Positions 1-5,363 of a DNA stretch of 5,363 nucleotides are shown in pieces (the first letter of the stretch is position 1; each line of letters begins with the position of its first letter). The position numbers and the translations under genes were made by a program. The notes under the pieces were generated by a model, which saw only the letters and a list, made by a program, of their open reading frames with translations, did no database searches and was not told where the DNA came from. Source of the DNA: an uncultured Caryophanales bacterium. Lineage in GTDB: Bacteria; Bacillota_I; Bacilli_A; RFN20; CAG-826. Where the stretch lies: the NCBI GenBank assembly GCA_946401755.1, contig CAMIVH010000062.1:1-5363 (forward strand), given 5' to 3'.

Positions 1-1212
1 TGGTCTAATGAATCTTAAATGCAAGATACCATTTGGAAATAGCGTTTGTTCAAAGGTATCTAATTGAATCTTTGGCACGAAGAATAATTCCACGAATAAG
101 GTTTCAGAACCCACTACCTTTTCATAGTAGTATCTAACATAACCTAGTTTCTTTAAATCATCTTTTTCAGTTGTTTTTTCTGAATATGTAAAGCCAACGC
201 TTTCTAAGTATGTGCGATAAGCGCTTACTTGATCGCTAGCGAGATAATCTTCATAGAAGATTGTCATAGGCACTTGTTCGTCATATGTCACATATGAGTC
301 GTGAGCATAACTTGTGCCTGTAGGAGCATTGATGTCCATGGCAAACATACTATTGATAGCGGTTTTAACTTCACTAGGGAATTCATTAGTGATTTCTAAT
401 CTAGGAGCGTTTGCTAAATAATTAGTCACACTTTCATGTGTGGTTGTTCCTAAATCCTTAACGGTGAAACTCATTTTAAATGTTCCAAAGTCATTAGAGG
501 TTGCCACTGTCTCATATTTAGCGGATTTGCCATCACTAGCAAGAGTTAATGTACTTGTGAACGAATCACTACCTCCCGCTAAATAACCCTTGCCGTTATC
601 TAATTCCCCTATGAGGACGCTGACTTCTTGTTTGGTGGATGTGTAGACAAAGTCATTCGCAGTCTTCTTCCAACTATCTTTGATTTCTTTTAAATCATAA
701 GTAGTATAGAAATACTCGCATATCCCAATGTCTTTGTTAGGTGTTTTACATCTATCAATTTCAATACCATTTCCAACAATATCGAAGTGAAATAGGCCTT
801 GATCTAAATATTGGCAGTATCCATCATCACCATAGTATTCTGCGTTAGCGCCAAAGTAATGGTTAGTTAGAATCTTGTCATCGATGATTTTCTGTTCAAA
901 ACATTCTTCATCAATCAAAGTGGAATTCTTTAAGGCTAGATTAGCGTGAAACAAATCAAATAACTCACTTGGAGTAGGTGGAACTATCACACTACTAGAT
1001 GATGAACTAGAACTACTACTAGTCGCGCTAGAAGTTAGAGAACTATATATTGATGAAGCGCTAGAAGATTCACTGCTTGGAGCAGATGAAACCTCACTAG
1101 TGCTAGTGATAATACTAGACTCACTAGAGCTAAATTCACTACTGCTGCCCAAAACTGAATTTGAGCAAGCAGTAAGTGTCATAAGCGCAATGATTGGAAG
1201 TATTCTTTTCAT
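1..1212 (-). CDS. Serine-linker surface lipoprotein, 3' end beyond window (partial)
   Basis: The reading frame is open from an ATG at 1212 to the left edge: 404 codons with no stop, so the C-terminus is missing. Residues 1-15 form a lipoprotein signal peptide (MKRILPIIALMTLTA) and C16 sits in the lipobox LTAC|S, so the mature protein should be lipid-anchored outside the membrane. Residues 17-76 are a Ser-dominated stalk, including ten consecutive serines at 65-74. A PPTP turn follows, and the ectodomain begins near residue 85. It looks beta-rich, with alternating Tyr/Phe/Val strands and an LTLASDGKSAKYETV strand pair near 222-236. Four cysteines (C104, C133, C155, C165) fall within 62 residues. 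Residues 314-345 contain a Y-R-x-x-L...GFT motif resembling the C-terminus of the upstream lipoprotein. The start lies one base after that gene's stop. I recognise no family and cannot assign a function or ligand. Confidence 0.88.
   Translation of the reverse strand, partial: MKRILPIIALMTLTACSNSVLGSSSEFSSSESSIITSTSEVSSAPSSESSSASSIYSSLTSSATSSSSSSSSSSVIVPPTPSELFDLFHANLALKNSTLIDEECFEQKIIDDKILTNHYFGANAEYYGDDGYCQYLDQGLFHFDIVGNGIEIDRCKTPNKDIGICEYFYTTYDLKEIKDSWKKTANDFVYTSTKQEVSVLIGELDNGKGYLAGGSDSFTSTLTLASDGKSAKYETVATSNDFGTFKMSFTVKDLGTTTHESVTNYLANAPRLEITNEFPSEVKTAINSMFAMDINAPTGTSYAHDSYVTYDEQVPMTIFYEDYLASDQVSAYRTYLESVGFTYSEKTTEKDDLKKLGYVRYYYEKVVGSETLFVELFFVPKIQLDTFEQTLFPNGILHLRFIRP
985..1164 (-). other. 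Serine-rich stalk of second lipoprotein
   Basis: This stretch encodes residues 17-76, directly after the lipidated Cys. It is mostly Ser with Thr, Glu and Ala, and ends in VIVPP. Serine codons are mixed (AGT, TCT, TCA, AGC), so the DNA is not a simple tandem repeat. Low-complexity stretches of this kind usually act as flexible spacers lifting an ectodomain off the membrane; that role is inferred. Confidence 0.8.
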
Positions 1213-1219
1213 ATTAAGC
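1209..1219 (-). promoter_or_regulatory. Stop-start junction, probable translational coupling
   Basis: The TAA stop of the large lipoprotein (1216-1214) is followed by one base and then the ATG of the second lipoprotein (1212-1210), reading TAATATG. The only Shine-Dalgarno-like sequence upstream is a weak AAAGATG inside the last codons of the first gene. This contrasts with the clear AAAGGA sites of the two genes upstream. Termination-reinitiation by the same ribosome is the likely way the second gene is translated, which would fix its output relative to the first. Confidence 0.65.
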
Positions 1220-3979
1220 ATCTTTGTAGGTGATGTTAAATGATGCCCCTAAAGTACCGACGTTAATGATTTTGCCATTGATAGTAATCTTAGCGCTGTA
1301 GTTTGTTACTTTGGTAAAGCCAGCATCAACACACGCTTGTGTTAAAGCTTTACGATAGTCATCCGTGAAGGATTTACCATCTTTGAGTTTAATTTTTAAT
1401 GTTAGGCTACCACTATCAGTTGAGCCAAAAGTTCCTTCATCAAAGAAACCGCTGTAGTTTTTGTCGTAAAGATAAGGAATAACGGCCGCTCTTTCTTCGC
1501 CCATTAATTCAACCATCTTAGCATAAGCTGCTGGTGATTCTTCTGCCCATGATGTTGGCTTTGGCGCATCTTTGATTGTTGCTAATTTAGCAACTAAATC
1601 TTTTTCAAAATTAGATGTTAAGCCAGTTGTGCCAAACATAAAGAGTTGAGCATATTGAGCAGTTGTAGAACCATCAGCGTATTTGAAGTTGATGGAACTG
1701 ATGTGGTCACCATAAATAGTGAATTTGATTGTGCCATCTAAGGCATAATCTTTCCAATAGAAGTCATTGAATAAGCCTGCACCAGCGTTTAAGACACCTT
1801 CTTTGAAGACGATGTTACCATCGATATCAAATTGCATGGTTTCTGGGGCAATGTTAAGGCCTAATAATGACGCTAATGTTTGGCCTTCCGCCATTTCAAC
1901 ATCACCAATGAGTTTAGCGGTTGCTTCGCCGTTATTGTCAGTAGCAGAGAATTCAATCACACCATCATCTAAAACATGATAGCCTTTGTATGTTGTTTGA
2001 CTGTTTTTATAGTTTTTAACTAAGATGGTCTTTTCTGTAACTTTGATAGTGATTAAATCACTTGGTGAATAGTGATCACCAATCATTAATGTGTAATTAG
2101 CACCACTTTCAGTTAATTCATCCATATAAGCTTTAACTCTTGTTGTATCCGCATCCGCTTCAAATGGGGCTGGAGCAGCAATTGTTTCATATGGTAAAAC
2201 TTCGATTTCAAAGACATACTTGCCGTATTTATAAACTGGAGCATCATCTGTACCAGTGTTATAGAGTTGGTTTTGTGTTTCACAAGTGAAGGAAACGATT
2301 TTACCGTTTTCTTCTTTAGCGGTGATATAAGCAAGAGCGTTATCACCAATGTTAGCCCACGCTAAGAACTTAGCAACAGCATCAGAACTATAGCCCATAT
2401 AAGAATATGTATGAGGTGTTGTTAATCTGAAATCTTCTAATGTGAGGGTAGCAAATGGGAAGGTAAATGAATCCCAGTCACCATAGTGTGTTGTAACAAC
2501 TTTGTTGTCTGGGCCAATGCCAACATAGTTAGCGTTGCCTTGTTCATCTTTTTCATAGAAGTTATGGATGGTTGTGCCTCTCACCACTTTATCTTCGATT
2601 AAGTATTTTTCATCGAAGTGGTATTCGCTTGTACCTAAAACAGTAGCTGTTTCACCAACGAATTGTTTAATTGTGGCTTTGAGGTGCGCTTTAGTAAGCA
2701 TAAAGGAAGAAGCAACTTCTTCACTCATGCCGGTATCACTGACAGTGACATTTTTCATAGCGGCATCTAAGACTGGGGCCACTGTTTTGCCAACATCAGA
2801 GAATTTGATGTAACCAAAAGCATTTGTGCTTTCTTCATCAATTTGATTTGTTTCTGGATTGATGTAAATGACTCTAGCATTTAAGTCAAAGTTATTATCA
2901 AAGCTGAATTCAATCTTATCAGCATATAAGACGTATTGAGAGCCAACGATTGCAGACATCGCGACGATTGTATTGTTATCTGCGGTATAGAAAACACCGT
3001 TGTTTTCTTCAAATGTTAATGCATCAACATCAACATAATGTAAGCCATCGGTATCATATAAATCAGTAGCGATAACACCTTCACCATTGCTATTTTGATA
3101 AACAATATCATTACCAATGATGAGTTCGTTGTTCACGAGTTTGATATAGTGAGCAACTTTATCGAATTGTGTATCTGGGATGATGTTAGTAAATAAGGCT
3201 TGGCCTTCATTACTTTGGGCATCAAAGAAATAGTTTTCCGTTCTATAGATTTTGTTAACGCCTAATAAGTTATTAGCAGTCACTGTAAAGTTTTGGCCTT
3301 CTTTCATTGATTTTAAGAGGGCCTTAACTTTGTTAGCGGTTCTAGCAAATGTCACTGTGATTGTGACTGTACCATCATTATAGTCACCATCTTTATGAGC
3401 GGTAACAACATATGTACCTTCTTTTGTGGCACTGAACACACCACCATTGACGGAAGCACCTTCGGTTGTGGTATAGGTGACGCCTTCGACGTTAGAAGTA
3501 AGTGTGACGCCTTCATTAACATCGACATCTGTTTTGCTAGCGGTAATTTCAATATTTACCTTTTCAAAGACTTCGATGGTAATTGTGCCATCATTGTAAT
3601 CGCCATCCTTATGAGCGGTGACCACATATGTTCCCACCTTTGTAGCGGTGAAAACACCATTAGCGACCGAGGCACCTTCTTCAGTTGAGTAAGTAACGCC
3701 TTCGACGTTTGAATTAATTGTTAATTGTTCGTTAACTTCCACTTTGGCTTTATCGGCGGTTAAGACAATATCTGTTTTAACAACGATAGAACTGGAACTA
3801 GATGTAGAGTTAGAAGTTGATGAGCTAGATTCACTTGAACTAGTGGATGATGTAATAGATGTGTCACTGCTATTGGATGATGTAGCACTACTGCTTGTTG
3901 GTGCTTGACCAAGGTCACAGCCGGCAAGAGTGCCTACCAAAGCTAAGCTAAGTAACACTGTTTTGATAGATTTTTTCAT
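1214..3979 (-). CDS. Large surface lipoprotein with tandem Ig-like repeats, 921 residues
   Basis: Residues 1-20 (MKKSIKTVLLSLALVGTLAG) are a lipoprotein signal peptide and C21 completes the lipobox LAGC, so the protein should be anchored to the outer face of the membrane. A Ser/Thr stalk spans 28-64. Two bacterial Ig-like repeats follow at 70-139 and 142-211, ending GTYVVTAHKDGDYNDGT in both. The remaining ~700 residues look beta-rich, and the motif VK...G.N(F/Y)T recurs at 218-232 and 615-630, suggesting about three divergent modules (roughly 214-425, 426-611 and 612-808). A C-terminal module (815-921) holds Y875-R and AGFT at 886-889. I chose ATG 3979 because it has an AAAGGA site 8 bases upstream and begins a canonical signal peptide. 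A TTG 19 codons further upstream has neither. No catalytic motif is visible; adhesion or ligand binding is possible but unproven. Confidence 0.9.
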   Translation of the reverse strand: MKKSIKTVLLSLALVGTLAGCDLGQAPTSSSATSSNSSDTSITSSTSSSESSSSTSNSTSSSSSIVVKTDIVLTADKAKVEVNEQLTINSNVEGVTYSTEEGASVANGVFTATKVGTYVVTAHKDGDYNDGTITIEVFEKVNIEITASKTDVDVNEGVTLTSNVEGVTYTTTEGASVNGGVFSATKEGTYVVTAHKDGDYNDGTVTITVTFARTANKVKALLKSMKEGQNFTVTANNLLGVNKIYRTENYFFDAQSNEGQALFTNIIPDTQFDKVAHYIKLVNNELIIGNDIVYQNSNGEGVIATDLYDTDGLHYVDVDALTFEENNGVFYTADNNTIVAMSAIVGSQYVLYADKIEFSFDNNFDLNARVIYINPETNQIDEESTNAFGYIKFSDVGKTVAPVLDAAMKNVTVSDTGMSEEVASSFMLTKAHLKATIKQFVGETATVLGTSEYHFDEKYLIEDKVVRGTTIHNFYEKDEQGNANYVGIGPDNKVVTTHYGDWDSFTFPFATLTLEDFRLTTPHTYSYMGYSSDAVAKFLAWANIGDNALAYITAKEENGKIVSFTCETQNQLYNTGTDDAPVYKYGKYVFEIEVLPYETIAAPAPFEADADTTRVKAYMDELTESGANYTLMIGDHYSPSDLITIKVTEKTILVKNYKNSQTTYKGYHVLDDGVIEFSATDNNGEATAKLIGDVEMAEGQTLASLLGLNIAPETMQFDIDGNIVFKEGVLNAGAGLFNDFYWKDYALDGTIKFTIYGDHISSINFKYADGSTTAQYAQLFMFGTTGLTSNFEKDLVAKLATIKDAPKPTSWAEESPAAYAKMVELMGEERAAVIPYLYDKNYSGFFDEGTFGSTDSGSLTLKIKLKDGKSFTDDYRKALTQACVDAGFTKVTNYSAKITINGKIINVGTLGASFNITYKDA
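3347..3556 (-). repeat. Ig-like repeat, second copy (residues 142-211)
   Basis: This copy encodes about 70 residues matching the preceding repeat with a period of 72 residues (216 bp). Shared blocks are NVEGVTY, EGASV, GVF, ATK and GTYVVTAHKDGDYNDGT. The pattern of a Gly-rich beta sandwich ending in T-V-T-I-T-V fits bacterial Ig-like (Big-type) domains. The exact family cannot be fixed by eye. Confidence 0.8.
3563..3772 (-). repeat. Ig-like repeat, first copy (residues 70-139)
   Basis: This is the first of the tandem pair, directly after the serine stalk. It begins DIVLTADKAKVEVNEQL and ends in T-I-T-I-E-V. Compared with the second copy, the 17-residue block GTYVVTAHKDGDYNDGT is identical in protein, but 8 of its 17 codons differ, all at the third base. 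Confidence 0.8.
3788..3898 (-). other. Ser/Thr-rich stalk of large lipoprotein
   Basis: This stretch encodes residues 28-64, almost entirely Ser and Thr with a few Asn, Asp, Glu and Ala. It lies between the lipidated Cys21 and the first Ig-like repeat. It probably acts as a flexible spacer, matching the arrangement in the downstream lipoprotein. Confidence 0.8.
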
Positions 3980-3987
3980 GTTCCGTT

Positions 3988-3993
3988 TCCTTT
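3988..3993 (-). promoter_or_regulatory. Ribosome binding site fixing the start of the large lipoprotein
   Basis: AAAGGA lies on the minus strand, with its core 8 bases before ATG 3979. It supports this internal ATG over the longer reading frame that opens at TTG 4036, which has no purine-rich site and would place 19 unrelated residues ahead of the signal peptide. Confidence 0.8.
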
Positions 3994-4042
3994 CTTCAAC
4001 AGTTAAAAGACTACTCGCATGCGTATGATAAAGCAAAAGGTA

Positions 4043-4072
4043 TTTATAAAATTTTTATTTTATAAGCGAAAA
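4043..4072 (-). promoter_or_regulatory. Candidate sigma-A promoter for the lipoprotein pair
   Basis: A -10-like TATAAA (4048-4043) lies 17-18 bases after a poor -35 match (TTTCGC or TTTTCG, about 4072-4066), between the upstream terminator and the lipoprotein start. A promoter is expected here because the terminator ends the preceding transcript. The whole stretch is AT-rich, so the exact boxes are uncertain; a second possible -10, TATCAT, lies nearer the gene. Confidence 0.4.
4044..4065. repeat. Perfect AT-only inverted repeat in the promoter region
   Basis: On the minus strand the arms TTATAAAAT and ATTTTATAA are perfect 9-bp complements around an AAAA spacer. The element covers the proposed -10 box and the promoter spacer. 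It could be an operator for a dimeric regulator. AT-only palindromes also arise easily by chance in such DNA, and there is no T-tract to suggest a terminator. Confidence 0.5.
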
Positions 4073-4076
4073 CCGC

Positions 4077-4111
4077 AAAAAAAGCAGCTTTGTTTTAGTA
4101 ACAAAGACTGC
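4077..4111 (-). terminator. Rho-independent terminator after the 108-residue membrane protein gene
   Basis: On the minus strand GCAG-T-CTTTGTT pairs with AACAAAG-CTGC around an ACTAA loop, giving an 11-bp stem with a single T bulge, followed at once by seven Ts. It begins 26 bases after the stop of the 108-residue gene. It separates the two upstream genes from the lipoprotein pair. Confidence 0.88.
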
Positions 4112-4136
4112 CTTATGCATATTTTATTAATTGATA

Positions 4137-4463
4137 TTAGTAGCCGAAGCAGAATCTAATGCCGAAGACGGCTGTTAAGATAGCACCGATAACAACGGCG
4201 ACAATTGAAAGAACTCTAGCGACGATACGATAAACTTTAAATTTAGTATCTACTCCTTCTAGAGAAGTGACTCTACACATTGATAAGGAGATGATACCCA
4301 TAACCATTGGAGCGGGAATAACCACTAACGCTATAATGGCTCTTGTTAATGTATCACCAGAGAAAGAGAAAAATGATGGGAAGATTGCATACAGAAATAA
4401 GATGCTTGAAGCAATAATCCCTAATATAAAGGCTGTTTGAAGACTACTTTCTGTTTTATTCAT
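4137..4463 (-). CDS. Small three-helix membrane protein, 108 residues
   Basis: Three hydrophobic segments are clear: about residues 10-32, 41-63 and 80-102. The loop at 64-79 carries R64, K74, K76 and R79, which places it in the cytoplasm, with the N-terminus inside and the C-terminus outside. The pattern of GIISLSM followed by RVLSIVAVVIGAILTAVFGI resembles the small DUF4190-like membrane proteins common in Firmicutes, which have no assigned biochemical function; the resemblance is general and I would not name a family firmly. A good AAAGGA site precedes the ATG. The gene follows the 274-residue gene after a 54-base gap and ends before a strong terminator, so it may be read from its own promoter, with the upstream gene, or both. 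No catalytic residues are visible. Confidence 0.82.
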   Translation of the reverse strand: MNKTESSLQTAFILGIIASSILFLYAIFPSFFSFSGDTLTRAIIALVVIPAPMVMGIISLSMCRVTSLEGVDTKFKVYRIVARVLSIVAVVIGAILTAVFGIRFCFGY

Positions 4464-4473
4464 GTTTTGTGAT

Positions 4474-4479
4474 TCCTTT
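4474..4479 (-). promoter_or_regulatory. Ribosome binding site of the small membrane protein
   Basis: AAAGGA lies 10 bases before ATG 4463 on the minus strand. It is nearly the same site as that of the large lipoprotein and confirms this start. Confidence 0.7.
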
Positions 4480-4501
4480 CACTTATTAGACGTATTAAAT
4501 A

Positions 4502-4529
4502 TTAATAACTGCTAAAACTATTTTGTAAA
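4502..4529 (-). promoter_or_regulatory. Candidate promoter for the small membrane protein
   Basis: TTTACA (4529-4524) matches five of six bases of the -35 consensus TTGACA. It is followed 16 bases later by TATTAA (or 17 bases later by ATTAAT), a four-of-six match to the -10 box. The -35 box overlaps the last codons of the upstream gene. Transcription would begin about 30 bases ahead of the start codon. The -10 box is weak and the region is AT-rich, so this is tentative. Confidence 0.35.
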
Positions 4530-5342
4530 CCAGTAAATTATATTCCGAGATAGGGAAGTATATAAGTCCTCATTAAGTTTTTCAACGCTTCCCACATCTT
4601 TTTCTAGATAGCGTTTATTCATAACACTATTGATAAAGATTAACCCCACTCTTGGTTGCTCTTGTAGGAGTTTTTTAATCTCTTCCTTTGTGTAGTTCGT
4701 TTCATATTCAATGCTATAGAGAAAATCTTTGCAAAACATATGTTCTATCGCTTTTTTCTTCATTTCATAGAACTTCAAAGCGAATTCTTTGGCTTCTTCG
4801 TATGAAGCATGGGACTTTGCTTCAAAGGAATGCATATCACGGAAGGTTGTACCATCTTTGATATACTCTTCTCCATCAACCATTAGATAGGCAAAGCGAA
4901 TATCTAATTTGGATAATTCTGGGTGGTGATCAAGGTATCTATAATATGGTTCATATTTCTTATAAAAATCCATATTGTTTTTGTTATTCTTGATATCTTC
5001 TTTATTTGCTTTCTCAAGCGATTGGTATTCTAAGAGAAGAGGTTCTGCAATTGAACAATAGTCTTTAGACATCAATTTGTTTAATTCGTTAGTAAGGGCT
5101 AAGAATTCGTCTTTTAAATAATTAGTTTTAAATTCATCTAGATTCTTGTATTTCTCATCGCGAGAAAAACGACCAAACCACCAGTCTTCATGATAGTAAG
5201 AAGAATAAAATAAATCGACATAGTCATAGGACTTGTCGCCCATAATAGCGGGCACTAATGTCTCACCATCTATTTCATAAACTAGAAGTGGCTGATATAA
5301 GGGAGCTCCTAATAATCTCTTTGATACAGGTTTATTTTCCAT
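4518..5342 (-). CDS. Uncharacterised predicted cytosolic protein, 274 residues
   Basis: I do not recognise this protein. It runs from ATG 5342 to a TAG stop and has no signal peptide, lipobox or membrane segment, so it is probably cytosolic. The N-terminal part (about 15-59) looks like beta strands (PLLVYEIDGETLVPAIMG) followed by an aromatic cluster, YSSYYHEDWWFGRF at 46-59. A charged, probably helical region covers 60-125, then another aromatic stretch, YKKYEPYYRYLDHHPEL at 127-143. The C-terminal third looks helical, with EEAKEFALKFYEMKKKAIEHMF and TKEEIKKLLQEQ. No nucleotide-binding or metal-site motif is obvious. The nearest Shine-Dalgarno-like sequence, AGGA, is about 13 bases from the ATG, slightly far, but no better internal start is apparent. 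Its upstream neighbour lies outside the window. Confidence 0.8.
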   Translation of the reverse strand: MENKPVSKRLLGAPLYQPLLVYEIDGETLVPAIMGDKSYDYVDLFYSSYYHEDWWFGRFSRDEKYKNLDEFKTNYLKDEFLALTNELNKLMSKDYCSIAEPLLLEYQSLEKANKEDIKNNKNNMDFYKKYEPYYRYLDHHPELSKLDIRFAYLMVDGEEYIKDGTTFRDMHSFEAKSHASYEEAKEFALKFYEMKKKAIEHMFCKDFLYSIEYETNYTKEEIKKLLQEQPRVGLIFINSVMNKRYLEKDVGSVEKLNEDLYTSLSRNIIYWFTK

Positions 5343-5363
5343 ACAAGAATAATCATCCTATTT

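Noticed and set aside
995..1127. Nine CTAG tetranucleotides within 133 bases
   Set aside because: They follow from adjacent serine codons such as TCT-AGT, and CTAG is also frequent in the rest of this gene, so no special site is implied.
961..1164. Possible phase-variable repeat in the serine stalk
   Set aside because: Serine codons are mixed and the longest run of a single codon is three AGT units, too short and irregular for slipped-strand switching.
1200..1230. The two lipoproteins as one gene split by a frameshift
   Set aside because: The second frame starts with its own signal peptide and lipobox, so it is a separate exported protein.
2113..3552. Minus-strand open frames at 2113-2349 and 3352-3552
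   Set aside because: They are out-of-frame shadows of the large lipoprotein gene with no plausible start region or product.
1767..3688. Short plus-strand open frames at 1767-1979, 2568-2813 and 3395-3688
   Set aside because: They lie wholly inside the large lipoprotein gene on the opposite strand, their translations show no recognisable features, and the host gene has strong coding evidence.
3980..4036. Upstream TTG start that would lengthen the large lipoprotein by 19 residues
   Set aside because: It has no ribosome binding site, and the extra residues (MLYHTHASS...) would precede and spoil a canonical lipoprotein signal peptide. The AAAGGA site fits ATG 3979.
1..5363. Mobile element, CRISPR array, tRNA or rRNA
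   Set aside because: I saw no transposase-like protein, evenly spaced direct repeats, or tRNA-like or rRNA-like sequence on either strand.

Overview
The window is AT-rich and every gene I can support lies on the minus strand, so genes are read here from high to low coordinates. Every tryptophan codon I checked (for example W502, W541, W742 and W811 of the large lipoprotein and W54-W55 of the first gene) is TGG, and no in-frame TGA is needed. This argues against the UGA=Trp code of Mycoplasma and Spiroplasma. AT-rich DNA, a standard code, AAGGA-type ribosome binding sites and lipoproteins with long serine linkers suggest a low-GC Firmicutes/Bacilli lineage. Gut groups near RF39/Acholeplasmatales or Erysipelotrichia are plausible, but this is inference and no marker gene is present.

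Layout in transcription order: (1) 5342-4518, a 274-residue predicted cytosolic protein, rich in aromatic residues, that I do not recognise. (2) 4463-4137, a 108-residue protein with three membrane segments, followed by a strong intrinsic terminator at 4077-4111. (3) A short AT-rich promoter region with a perfect 9-bp inverted repeat at 4044-4065. (4) 3979-1214, a 921-residue surface lipoprotein: signal peptide with LAGC lipobox, Ser/Thr linker, two tandem 72-residue Ig-like repeats, then about 700 residues of weakly repetitive beta-rich sequence. (5) 1212-1, a second lipoprotein with an LTAC lipobox and a Ser linker of about 60 residues. It runs off the left edge with 404 codons visible. Its start codon lies one base after the stop of gene 4.

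The two lipoproteins form one transcription unit separated from the upstream genes by the terminator, and are probably translationally coupled. Both share the plan of lipid anchor, serine stalk and beta-rich ectodomain, and their C-terminal regions share a weak motif, so they may be diverged paralogues acting together at the cell surface. No substrate or activity can be named from the sequence. I see no RNA genes, CRISPR arrays, mobile elements or gene-free stretch over 300 bases.
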